Part shown: piece after piece, positions 17,904 through 25,596 of the stretch
How the letters are laid out: the number at the start of each line of letters is the position of its first letter
Position numbering within the stretch: the stretch's first letter is position 1
Source of the DNA: Bacteroidota bacterium
GTDB lineage: Bacteria > Bacteroidota > Bacteroidia > Chitinophagales > Chitinophagaceae
Length of the DNA stretch: 64,000 nucleotides
Assembly (NCBI GenBank): GCA_018268085.1
Contig: JAFDXE010000010.1
Location: 1 to 64,000, forward strand
Direction of reading: 5' to 3'
Made by a program: the position numbers and the translations under genes
Notes under the pieces: model-generated
The model's input: only the letters and a program-made list of their open reading frames with translations
What the model was told of the DNA's origin: nothing
Database searches by the model: none

Positions 17904-17920
17904 TCAGCAATTATTGCTGA
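17904..17920. promoter_or_regulatory. Palindrome in the divergent regulator promoter region
   Basis: TCAGCAATTATTGCTGA has two perfect 7-base arms around TTA, with no T-tract suited to termination. It sits between the divergent lone receiver and the YihY/NtrC pair, 49 bases before the YihY ATG, and is a candidate operator. Confidence 0.35.
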
Positions 17921-17968
17921 TTTATCGTTAATTTATTAATAGAAAATATCGTTCCGGCTTCTACACAA

Positions 17969-18979
17969 TTGTGGAATTTATTGCATGGTATAATTATCGC
18001 ATTGGGTTGGCCGGCATTAATAAATGCTATCATGAGAAAGAAACTGGTGAATTTTTTTGTATTCAACAAGCAGGTAGTTACAGAATACTTTGCAGATAAT
18101 GTAATCAAGTACAGCGTATCTCTTGCTTACTATACTACATTATCGCTGGCGCCTATGCTGGTAATATTAATAAGCGTTAGCGGGATGTTGTTTGGTAAAG
18201 AGGCAATGCGTGGTGAAGTATATAAGCAAATGAACGGACTCATCGGCAACGATGCAGCTTTACAAATACAGGCAACGATGCAGCACATTCATTTAAATAA
18301 AGACACGCCGGTTGCCACCATCATCAGCGCCATTATCTTAATCATAGGGGCAACAGGGATATTTGGTGAGATACAGGATTCGCTGAATAAGATATGGGGA
18401 TTAAAAACTACTTCCCGAAAGGTTTGGTGGAAGCTGATCATAAACAGGCTGTTGTCATTCTCTATCATTATTTGCATCGGTTTTGTATTAATGGTATCGC
18501 TCATATTAAGTGCATTGGTGGCTGCCGTTAGTGGAAAATTAAATAGCATTATTGCAGGTGTGGGTGATGTAATGATACCGTTGGTGGATAGTGCATTGTC
18601 GATCGGCGTAACATTGATTTTATTTGCTACTATTTTTAAAGTATTGCCCGACGCAAAAATTAAATGGAAGGATGTTTTTGTAGGCGCTTTAATCACAGCA
18701 GTTCTTTTTACGTTGGGAAAAGCAGCCATCGGTTACTATTTAAGTAAGAGTAACCTGGCAACGGCTTTCGGTGCCGCAGGATCTGTAATAATAATAATAA
18801 TGATATGGGTGTACTACAGTTCGGCCATCGTTTACCTTGGCGCAGTTTTTACAAAGGTGTATGCAACCAATTATGGCGGAAAAATATTTCCGAATGATTA
18901 TGCTACCTGGATAAAAATACAGGAGGTTCCCGTTGCTGAGGTTTCCCTGGCAGAGGAAACAAAAAAAATTCATGACTAA
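17969..18979 (+). CDS. YihY/virulence factor BrkB family membrane protein
   Basis: The protein has 336 residues with about six membrane segments. Conserved BrkB features are seen: SLAYYTTLSLAPMLVILISV near residue 50, GATGIFGEIQDSLNKIW near 130, and the C-terminal half with LPDAKIKWKDVFVGALITAVLFTLGK and YSSAIVYLGAVFTKVYA. The family was once misassigned as RNase BN, and the true function is unknown. An alternative start at 18032 (MRKKLVNFF) removes 21 residues and is common for the family. The stop lies 14 bases before the NtrC-type regulator, so the two are likely co-transcribed. Confidence 0.88.
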   Translation: MWNLLHGIIIALGWPALINAIMRKKLVNFFVFNKQVVTEYFADNVIKYSVSLAYYTTLSLAPMLVILISVSGMLFGKEAMRGEVYKQMNGLIGNDAALQIQATMQHIHLNKDTPVATIISAIILIIGATGIFGEIQDSLNKIWGLKTTSRKVWWKLIINRLLSFSIIICIGFVLMVSLILSALVAAVSGKLNSIIAGVGDVMIPLVDSALSIGVTLILFATIFKVLPDAKIKWKDVFVGALITAVLFTLGKAAIGYYLSKSNLATAFGAAGSVIIIIMIWVYYSSAIVYLGAVFTKVYATNYGGKIFPNDYATWIKIQEVPVAEVSLAEETKKIHD

Positions 18980-18993
18980 ACAAAAAACATACG

Positions 18994-20433
18994 ATGAAGA
19001 AAATACTAATTATTGATGACGACCTGGATATGTGTTTGTTGCTGAGCAAATTTCTTTCTAAGAAAGGATACGAAGTGGAAACAGCGCATTCCGGTAATAA
19101 AGGACTGGCAAAATTTAAAGAAGGACATTACGATATCGTTTTGTGCGATTACCGCCTGGGCGATAAAGAAGGGAAAGACGTACTCATCGAAATCAAAGAA
19201 CATGCACCGCATACGATTGTGCTGATCATTACCGGCTACTCCGATATAAAAACAGCAGTAGATGTAATTAAACTCGGCGCTTACGATTATATCACCAAAC
19301 CTTTAATCCCTGATGAAGTATTGAATGTACTCAATGCTGCAGTGGATCAGCCGGAACTTTCCCGCCCGGTATTATCGGCTCCCGCCACCACAACAAAAAC
19401 CGGCGGTAAAAAACAAGCAGTGTTAAACAACGAATACCTCGTTGGTGAAGCCGGGGCAACACAGGAATTGTACAGGCAAATTGAAATTGTTGCGCCAACC
19501 AATTACAGCATCATATTGTATGGAGAAAGCGGTACGGGTAAAGAAGTAATTGCTAAAACCATTCATAGCATGAGCGACCGTGCTGATAAACCTTTTGTGG
19601 CAATGGATTGCGGAACCTTATCGAAAGAACTTGCCGGTAGCGAATTGTTCGGTCACGTTAAAGGAGCATTTACCGGGGCGCTTACCGATAAAGAAGGACA
19701 TTTTGAACTGGCAAACGGCGGTACATTGTTTCTGGATGAAGTAGCCAACTTATCTATTGATGTGCAGGCCTCTTTATTAAGAGTGATACAGGAAAGAAAA
19801 TTTAAAAGAGTGGGTGGCAATAAAGAAATGCCGGTAGATGTGCGGATCATTGTAGCCTCCAACGAAAATTTACAGGAAGCATATCGCAAAGGAAAGTTCA
19901 GGGAAGATTTGTACCATCGTTTCAACGAATTTTCCATAAACCTGCCGGCATTGAGGAACCGCAAGAAAGATATTCCCCTGTTTGCAGATTTCTTTCTACA
20001 GAAAACAAAAGCAGAACTCAATCGTGATATAGAAGATTTTGATGAAGAAGTAATGAGGATGTTTGTTAACTATTCATGGCCGGGAAATTTGCGTGAATTC
20101 AGAAACGTAGTGCGAAGGGCAGTGTTGCTGACACTGGAAGGAAAAATTACAGCGAAAACGCTCCCATGGGAAATTACGAATGCCTCATCAGGTCCAATGG
20201 AAACACAAGCTGCCTGGAGCCCGGAATCAATGGCTGCTGCAGAAGATACTGCATCTAAGAAAGTATTTGATCTGAAAGATGCATCCTCTAAAGCCGAATA
20301 TGAAGCAATCATGCAGGTATTAAAAGAAGTAAACTTTAATAAAACAAGGGCTGCAGAAATTTTACGCATCGATCGTAAAACACTGTATAATAAAATTAAA
20401 AATTACGAAGAGTCGAACAGCATGGAAAAGTAA
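18994..20433 (+). CDS. Sigma-54-dependent response regulator (NtrC family)
   Basis: The protein has 479 residues in three domains. The receiver has IIDDD and phospho-acceptor Asp52 in LCDYRLG. The AAA+ activator domain spans about 150-385, with Walker A GESGTGKE at 177-184, the sigma-54-contacting GAFTGA at 224-229 and Walker B-type TLFLDE. The C-terminal Fis-type helix-turn-helix reads FNKTRAAEILRIDRKTLYNKI. It should activate sigma-54 promoters when phosphorylated. It follows the YihY gene closely. The only histidine kinase in the window is two genes downstream. The motif-bearing genes around it are plausible targets. Confidence 0.95.
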   Translation: MKKILIIDDDLDMCLLLSKFLSKKGYEVETAHSGNKGLAKFKEGHYDIVLCDYRLGDKEGKDVLIEIKEHAPHTIVLIITGYSDIKTAVDVIKLGAYDYITKPLIPDEVLNVLNAAVDQPELSRPVLSAPATTTKTGGKKQAVLNNEYLVGEAGATQELYRQIEIVAPTNYSIILYGESGTGKEVIAKTIHSMSDRADKPFVAMDCGTLSKELAGSELFGHVKGAFTGALTDKEGHFELANGGTLFLDEVANLSIDVQASLLRVIQERKFKRVGGNKEMPVDVRIIVASNENLQEAYRKGKFREDLYHRFNEFSINLPALRNRKKDIPLFADFFLQKTKAELNRDIEDFDEEVMRMFVNYSWPGNLREFRNVVRRAVLLTLEGKITAKTLPWEITNASSGPMETQAAWSPESMAAAEDTASKKVFDLKDASSKAEYEAIMQVLKEVNFNKTRAAEILRIDRKTLYNKIKNYEESNSMEK

Positions 20434-20545
20434 TGCAGCTTTTCATCACGGGTAAACCCTTTGTCATAAAATTTAACCGACGGCTCCAACTGCGGTACAA
20501 CTTTGGTAGAAGAACATTCAGTTGTTTCATCTAAAAAAAAATTTT

Positions 20546-20890
20546 ATGACAGAAAAAATTGAAATGACAACACTCAGTACCGTGTTGGAACAATTGAGGC
20601 TGAAAAAGCAGGACAATGAATTCCGGATGACAAAAAAAGGATTCGGTTCTGCAAAAGGCAAAGTGTATGAGCCACATGAATTGAAAATTATAAAAACGTA
20701 TCGGTTTGAAGGAGAATCTGATCCTGCCGATTCAAGTATATTGTATCTCATAGAAGCAAATGACGGAAAGGTTGGGTACAGCCTGGATGCATATGGTGTG
20801 TACAGTGATCACGATGATGATAAGTATGATGATTTTATCCGGAAGATCCCAATGGAAGAAAGAGATGAACAGGCAATATTCGGCAGGTAA
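20546..20890 (+). CDS. Small conserved protein (so-called PRPP synthetase-like), full length
   Basis: From the ATG at 20546 the product is 114 residues. The core motif is KTYRFEGESDPADSSILYLIEANDGKVGYSLDAYGVYSD, close to the Bacteroidota family pattern RFEGxSDPxDxxxxYxI...G...YGxYSD, followed by an acidic tail with MEERDEQAIFGR. The family is usually labelled PRPP synthetase in databases, but 114 residues without a PRPP loop cannot be that enzyme. It is a paralogue of the shorter gene at 16659. It stands between the NtrC-type regulator and the kinase, which points to a role in, or regulation by, that signalling system. Confidence 0.75.
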   Translation: MTEKIEMTTLSTVLEQLRLKKQDNEFRMTKKGFGSAKGKVYEPHELKIIKTYRFEGESDPADSSILYLIEANDGKVGYSLDAYGVYSDHDDDKYDDFIRKIPMEERDEQAIFGR

Positions 20891-20933
20891 AATAAAGTAT
20901 CATTGCAACAGGCATTAATTGTAGAAATATAAC

Positions 20934-22397
20934 ATGCAGGCAGAACATTTAAGTCTTAAAATACTGATCATTGATGATGATGAAGATGATTTTTTCATCA
21001 CGAGCCGTTATATAAAAAATATTCCCGGAAATAATTTTACGGTAGAGTGGTGCTATGATTACAATAAGGCCATCGAACTCATTTGTTCCAATGAATACGG
21101 GTTGTATTTTGTTGATTATTTTCTTGGCGCCAAAACCGGGCTTCACCTGATTAAAGAAGCCATCGCCATGAAATGTGAACAGCCATTTATTTTATTAACC
21201 GGTATTGGAAACCAGGCGATAGATATTGAAGCGATGAATGCCGGTGCGGTGGATTATTTAACCAAATCGGAACTTGATCCCGAAAAGCTGGAACGTTGCA
21301 TTCGTTATTCCTATCAACGTTCAAAATCGATAAAAGCACTAAAGGCGAATGAAAGAAAGTTCAGGAATATTTTTGAACGTTCTGCAGATGCTGTTTTTAT
21401 TTCAGATGAGATGTTGTTGTTCAGAGACATCAATGATGCCGCTACCAAATTATTTGGCTTTGCGAAAAATGAATTTCTTTCCATCAGCCTTTTCGATTTG
21501 CTTACCGTTGATGAAGAAAAAGAAAAATTATTCAAAGCTGTAGAGGTTAAGGAAGATATCGAAGACAGGGAAGTTGTATTAAAAACAAAAGACGGTGAAA
21601 TCAAAAATTGCACATTGTCTGTTTCCTTTGAAGAAAATGAAGAAGGCAGTTATTGCCAGGGAATCATTCACGACATTACCCTGATGAAAAAAGCGGAGAA
21701 GGCAACGCTTCGTATGGAAAAACGCGGTGTGGCCGACAGGCTGGTACATGTACTGGCGCATGAAGTGAGAAATCCATTGAACAATATTAACCTTTCTCTC
21801 GAACAACTCGTTCCTGAAATTCAACATACGGACACAAAAATTTATGTTGATATCATTCACCGCAATAGCAAACGCATTGAAAGCATCATCAAAGAATTAC
21901 TCAATACGAGCCGTCCGGCAGAGATCGTACGATCACCATTGTCATTGCAAACGATCATTGATGAAAGCATTACCGCAGCAACAGACAGGCTTACCTTAAA
22001 GAAAATAGATCTTAAAAAGGATTTCCCTGCTGACGACATCGTTGTACTGGGAGATGCAGAGAAATTAAAAATTGCCGTGCTGAACATTATCATCAATGCC
22101 ATTGAAGCAATGGAACCGGAAAAAGGAAAACTCGGTATTTGCCTGCGTTATGAAAAAGGCAGACCTCAATTAATAATAGAAGATAATGGATGCGGTATCA
22201 GTGATGAAAATTTATCTCGATTGTTTGAACCTTATTTTACCGCAAAAAGAAATGGCATGGGATTAGGCCTGGCAACAACGCTCAATATACTTCAATCGCA
22301 CCAGGCGGAAGTAGAGGTACAATCCAAATTGAATGAAGGAAGTAGTTTTATTATCAGTTTTACAACATACCAGCCTGCAGAAAATACGCTAAGCTGA
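20934..22397 (+). CDS. REC-PAS histidine kinase (inverted hybrid)
   Basis: The protein has 487 residues. An N-terminal receiver (about 8-130, phospho-acceptor Asp61 in FVDYFLG) is followed by a PAS domain (about 140-250, GFAKNEFLSISLFDLL). The kinase core has His276 in LAHEVRNPLNN, the N box IIINAIEAM, the G1 box IEDNGCGI and the G2 box GMGLGLATTLNIL. There are no membrane segments, so it is cytoplasmic. A receiver ahead of the kinase suggests that another kinase, or the lone receiver nearby, feeds into it. The likely output is the NtrC-type regulator at 18994. It converges with the next gene, three bases apart. Confidence 0.94.
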   Translation: MQAEHLSLKILIIDDDEDDFFITSRYIKNIPGNNFTVEWCYDYNKAIELICSNEYGLYFVDYFLGAKTGLHLIKEAIAMKCEQPFILLTGIGNQAIDIEAMNAGAVDYLTKSELDPEKLERCIRYSYQRSKSIKALKANERKFRNIFERSADAVFISDEMLLFRDINDAATKLFGFAKNEFLSISLFDLLTVDEEKEKLFKAVEVKEDIEDREVVLKTKDGEIKNCTLSVSFEENEEGSYCQGIIHDITLMKKAEKATLRMEKRGVADRLVHVLAHEVRNPLNNINLSLEQLVPEIQHTDTKIYVDIIHRNSKRIESIIKELLNTSRPAEIVRSPLSLQTIIDESITAATDRLTLKKIDLKKDFPADDIVVLGDAEKLKIAVLNIIINAIEAMEPEKGKLGICLRYEKGRPQLIIEDNGCGISDENLSRLFEPYFTAKRNGMGLGLATTLNILQSHQAEVEVQSKLNEGSSFIISFTTYQPAENTLS

Positions 22398-22400
22398 TAT

Positions 22401-22892
22401 TTATCTTGCTTTTGCCCAATACAGCGGAAGAATCTGTATCACATTTTCAACAAATACAGGGTCTATATTTCCAATGGCATCTGCAGTGTTGCCGAGTATC
22501 TGCCATTCTTCATTATCCATGTCTACCAAAGTGTACATGTATTTTTTATTGGCATTATAGATCTCATACATCTTGTACTTGTCTTTCATGAAATTAAAAA
22601 ATCCGAAATGAAGCAGGCGATCGTTAATTGTCTGGCGATGCCAGGTGAGTAATTTCGGAACGTGAATCGGGTTGCGTGCATGTTCTTTTAATTGTTCCCC
22701 GATCTCAAGCGCAAGTTCAGTAAATCCCAGGTCTTCCTCTACCCATTTTCCCGTTTCTACATCGGTAAAAAAAATATTTTCATAACCATTCTTAAAACTT
22801 ACCCTGAACATATTGTGCTGACGGTTAGGTATCTCCGTTACCCATGCGAAACTTTCTGTTCCTTCGAGTGTAAGATATATTATGTTATCCAT
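22401..22892 (-). CDS. Conserved hypothetical protein next to the histidine kinase
   Basis: The protein has 163 residues and is soluble, with a beta-rich N-terminal half (IIYLTLEGTESFAWVTEI, FRVSFKNGYENIFFTDVETGKWVEEDLGF) and an aromatic-rich C-terminal half (FGFFNFMKDKYKMYEIYNANKKYMYTLVDMDNEEW). I do not recognise a family. The stop lies three bases from the kinase stop. Its promoter region carries the GGCAG element seen at the stress genes, 29 bases before the ATG, which suggests shared control. Confidence 0.75.
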   Translation of the reverse strand: MDNIIYLTLEGTESFAWVTEIPNRQHNMFRVSFKNGYENIFFTDVETGKWVEEDLGFTELALEIGEQLKEHARNPIHVPKLLTWHRQTINDRLLHFGFFNFMKDKYKMYEIYNANKKYMYTLVDMDNEEWQILGNTADAIGNIDPVFVENVIQILPLYWAKAR

Positions 22893-22920
22893 AACCTTTT
22901 TTACTAATTAATAAAAAACC

Positions 22921-22925
22921 CTGCC
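22921..22925 (-). promoter_or_regulatory. GGCAG element upstream of the 22401-22892 gene
   Basis: The minus strand reads ATTGGCAGGGTTTTTTAT, 29 bases before the ATG. The -24-like TTGGCA is perfect and the -12 position is degenerate (TTTAT). Confidence 0.35.
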
Positions 22926-23095
22926 AATATTAAAGTATAGTTTTTATTTTAAAAGTCAAAGCACATAGTGAAAAAAATAGATGAATGGCCTCCCCGGTTA
23001 TGACCATTATGGGGAAAAAATGGCTGCTTTCGGAATACTTAAATTTTATGTAAAAAGTATTTCCTTAGTATCAACAATCCGTTATCTGAAATTGT

Positions 23096-23626
23096 TTAGT
23101 TTTTTTTCCGAAACATTGTTTCGTTAAACTCATTTGATTTGTTTTTTGGGATGGATAATGAATCCCATCCACCATTTTTTAGTTGTTTGGCTGCAAAAAC
23201 AATTTGTCCAACATGATAGGCATAGTGCGCCAGTTGCCGGTTGATGGCTTCCGTTACCGTGTGGGCTTCGCTACGGATGTAAACAATATCGGTGAGATTT
23301 TTTTCTGTAAGAGGAGAAATGGCACTGAACACACATTCCCAACCTTCATTCCATAGCGTAAACAAAACATCTTTATCTTCCAGGTGATTGTCAAACTCTG
23401 CATCCCGTTGCCTCCACGATTTTTCTCCGTCGCTGCTGAGAAAATCGGTGAACCTCGACAACATATTTCCATGAAGATGCTGCACAATTACGGCAATACT
23501 ATTCGAATCTTCATTTGCTGCTATAAACAATTGCGCTGCTTCCAGTTGATGCATGGCTTTTTCTGCCAGGCTTTTATAACGAAGCAATTCAGCCAGTACA
23601 CTGGCCAGGTAAGTTCCTTTTTCCAT
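23096..23626 (-). CDS. DUF1572 (DinB-like) family protein
   Basis: The protein has 176 residues and the four-helix DinB/YfiT layout. Candidate metal ligands are His in VQHLHGN (near residue 50) and the two His of LAHYAYHVGQIVF (near 135-140). DUF1572 members are thought to be metal-binding, possibly thiol-transferase-like, but none of this is proven for this protein. The start is fixed by an exact -7 box 16 bases upstream. It is divergent from the ACP phosphodiesterase gene. Confidence 0.85.
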   Translation of the reverse strand: MEKGTYLASVLAELLRYKSLAEKAMHQLEAAQLFIAANEDSNSIAVIVQHLHGNMLSRFTDFLSSDGEKSWRQRDAEFDNHLEDKDVLFTLWNEGWECVFSAISPLTEKNLTDIVYIRSEAHTVTEAINRQLAHYAYHVGQIVFAAKQLKNGGWDSLSIPKNKSNEFNETMFRKKN

Positions 23627-23641
23627 AAACTGTGTTTAATG

Positions 23642-23670
23642 CAAATTTAATTCTGAATGATTACCGGCAA
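23642..23670 (-). promoter_or_regulatory. Promoter of the DUF1572 gene
   Basis: The minus strand carries TTG (23670-23668), an 18-base spacer and TAAATTTG (23649-23642). This is a full match to the Bacteroidota -33/-7 promoter, 16 bases before the ATG. Confidence 0.7.
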
Positions 23671-23697
23671 TTCCAGATGGTGTTTTTATCTTTAACT

Positions 23698-24297
23698 ATG
23701 AATTACCTCGCTCATGCCTACCTTTCTTTTAACCAGCCGCACCTGCTTTCGGGTAACATGATCAGCGATTTTATAAAAGGAAAAAAACAGTTTGATTTTG
23801 ATCCGCCTATTCAACAGGGGATAAAACTTCACCGGGCAATAGATCATTTTACAGATACGCATCCGCTGGTGAAAGAAATGAAATTGCCGTTCAAAGAAAA
23901 ATACGGATTGTATGCAGGTGCTTTTACCGATATTGTTTGCGATTATTTTTTAGCCAACGACACACATGAATTTTCAACACACGAACAGCTCGCTGCATTT
24001 GCCAATGAAACGTATGGATCTTTGGAAGATCAGTTACACCTGTTGCCGGAAACCTTTCAACGCATATTCGTGTACATGAAACAATATAACTGGCTGTATA
24101 ATTACCGGCAGGCAACTTCTATACAAAAGAGTTTTGCAGGTATTGTTAACCGGGCAAAATATATGAACGATTCAATCACCGCCTATCACATCTTCACCGA
24201 AAACATCGGCTATTTTCAACCACTATACAATGAATTTTTTCCTTTGTTAAAAAGTCATGCATTGCTTACCATTGAAAATTTAAGAAAGAATGATTGA
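23698..24297 (+). CDS. ACP phosphodiesterase-like protein (AcpH family)
   Basis: From the ATG at 23698 the product is 199 residues and begins MNYLAHAYLSF, the typical start of the family (DUF479). Metal-site Asp residues lie in SGNMISDFIKG, RAIDHFTDTHP and FTDIVCDYFLANDT. AcpH removes the 4'-phosphopantetheine arm from acyl carrier protein. The longer upstream reading (from 23632) would cross TATCTTTA, a near-consensus -7 box ending four bases before the chosen ATG, so the short form is preferred. The gene is divergent from DUF1572 and just upstream of twin DUF2911 genes, with no evident functional tie. Confidence 0.85.
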   Translation: MNYLAHAYLSFNQPHLLSGNMISDFIKGKKQFDFDPPIQQGIKLHRAIDHFTDTHPLVKEMKLPFKEKYGLYAGAFTDIVCDYFLANDTHEFSTHEQLAAFANETYGSLEDQLHLLPETFQRIFVYMKQYNWLYNYRQATSIQKSFAGIVNRAKYMNDSITAYHIFTENIGYFQPLYNEFFPLLKSHALLTIENLRKND

Positions 24298-24299
24298 TA

Positions 24300-24307
24300 T
24301 ATCTTTG
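24300..24307 (+). promoter_or_regulatory. -7 box of the first DUF2911 gene
   Basis: TATCTTTG is an exact match to TAnnTTTG, 12 bases before the ATG at 24320. It lies downstream of an in-frame ATG at 24290, which argues for the inner start. Confidence 0.6.
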
Positions 24308-24319
24308 GCAAAATTTTTT

Positions 24320-24889
24320 ATGAAATCTATTGTTATCGTTTGTTTGTTGTTCTTTACTGGTATAGGTGTAACCGCAGCACAATCTTCTTTACCACCGCTC
24401 GATAAATCGCCGATGGACGAAAGTTACTGTCCCGACAATTTCCCATTACTTAAAATACAGGATAAGATTTCTGAACCTTTACTTGCACGTGTTGTGTACA
24501 GCAGGCCGCAAAAAAACGGCAGAACCATTTTAGGCGATCTCATCGAATACGGTAAGTTGTGGCGTATCGGTGCCAATGAGGCAACAGAAGTAGAGTTTTT
24601 TCAGAATGTAAAATTGGGCAATACCAGGATAAAAAAAGGCCGCTACACTTTATATGCAATTCCGGATACAGGCAAATGGACAGTAATTGTAAACAAAGAA
24701 ACCGACACCTGGGGTTCGTTTCGCTATGATGCGAAAAAAGATGTTGCCAGGATTGATGTGCCTGTTACTATACAGAATGAAATTACAGAAGCATTCACGA
24801 TCGTATTCGAAAAAGCAGCAAAAAATTATATGATGAATGTGTATTGGGATAACTTTAAACTTTCCATACCTTTTTCAATCGCTATGTAA
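24320..24889 (+). CDS. Secreted DUF2911 protein, copy 1
   Basis: From the ATG at 24320 the protein is 189 residues with a signal peptide (MKSIVIVCLLFFTGIGVTAAQ). The DUF2911 core follows: DKSPMDESY, ARVVYSRPQKNGRTILGDLIEYGKLWRIGANEATEVEFFQNV, KGRYTLYAIPDTGKWTVIVN, TWGSFRYDAKKDVARIDV. The family is common in Bacteroidota and has no known function. It is followed one base later by a second copy with a lipoprotein signal, a tandem gene duplication. Confidence 0.9.
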   Translation: MKSIVIVCLLFFTGIGVTAAQSSLPPLDKSPMDESYCPDNFPLLKIQDKISEPLLARVVYSRPQKNGRTILGDLIEYGKLWRIGANEATEVEFFQNVKLGNTRIKKGRYTLYAIPDTGKWTVIVNKETDTWGSFRYDAKKDVARIDVPVTIQNEITEAFTIVFEKAAKNYMMNVYWDNFKLSIPFSIAM

Positions 24890-24890
24890 A

Positions 24891-25547
24891 ATGAAAATAA
24901 AAAACTTAATTTTTCCCGGTTTGCTTGCTTCCATAACTGTCATTATGTTCATGGTATCCTGTACCGGAAAGAAAGATCAGTCAGCGAAAATTGCTATAAA
25001 ACCTTCCGACACATTAAAAAGTGCTGAGGCTGTAAATCCTTATGTACTTAATGACCAGTCTCCAATGGACATGAGTTATTTTCCTGTTGAATACCCGATT
25101 CTTAAAATGAATGGTACAGATAGCCTGGGTCCGCTGGCAAGGGTAATTTACAGCAGGCCACAAAAAAAAGGAAGATTGATATTTGGTTCTTCTCCTAAAA
25201 GTTTAAGGGAATATGGAAAAGAATGGAGGCTGGGCGCCAATGAAGCATCAGAAATAGAATTTTTTAAAGATGTATTGATCAGCAATAAAAAGATTGCCAA
25301 AGGGCGTTATATTATTTATTGCATACCTTATGAAGACAACTGGACGATCGTATTAAATTCAAATTTATTTACCTGGGGTTTGCACATGGACCGCACGAAA
25401 GATGTTTTTAAAGTAGATGTGCCCATTGAACTGCAGGCGCCACCTGTGGAAGATTTTACCATGGTATTTGAAAAGGCATCTTATGGAGCCGATCTTATTA
25501 TGGCATGGGATAATGTGAAAACAAGATTGCGCATCACGATGAATTAA
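24891..25547 (+). CDS. DUF2911 lipoprotein, copy 2
   Basis: From the ATG at 24891 the product is 218 residues. It starts with a lipoprotein signal (lipobox FMVSC) and a linker of about 30 residues, then repeats the DUF2911 core of its neighbour: DQSPMDMSYF, LARVIYSRPQKKGRLIFG, REYGKEWRLGANEASEIEFFKDV, AKGRYIIYCIPYEDNWTIVLN, TWGLHMDRTKDVFKVDV. It starts one base after the stop of copy 1, so the two form one transcript. The copies differ in anchoring: copy 1 should be soluble and copy 2 lipid-anchored. The function is unknown. Confidence 0.9.
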   Translation: MKIKNLIFPGLLASITVIMFMVSCTGKKDQSAKIAIKPSDTLKSAEAVNPYVLNDQSPMDMSYFPVEYPILKMNGTDSLGPLARVIYSRPQKKGRLIFGSSPKSLREYGKEWRLGANEASEIEFFKDVLISNKKIAKGRYIIYCIPYEDNWTIVLNSNLFTWGLHMDRTKDVFKVDVPIELQAPPVEDFTMVFEKASYGADLIMAWDNVKTRLRITMN

Positions 25548-25596
25548 TACAAAACATTTTTTGTCCTGCTGCATAGAATGATGATATTTACATTGT

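Noticed and set aside
18289..18729. 146-codon open frame antisense to the YihY gene
   Set aside because: Its residues are what antisense reading of membrane codons gives, and it is fully overlapped by the real gene.
20461..20545. Possible consensus promoter TACAACTTTG, and TTGGTAG, before the second PRPP-like gene
   Set aside because: The spacing within the -7 box is two bases too long, and the GGCAG element has a mismatch. Neither is strong enough to list.
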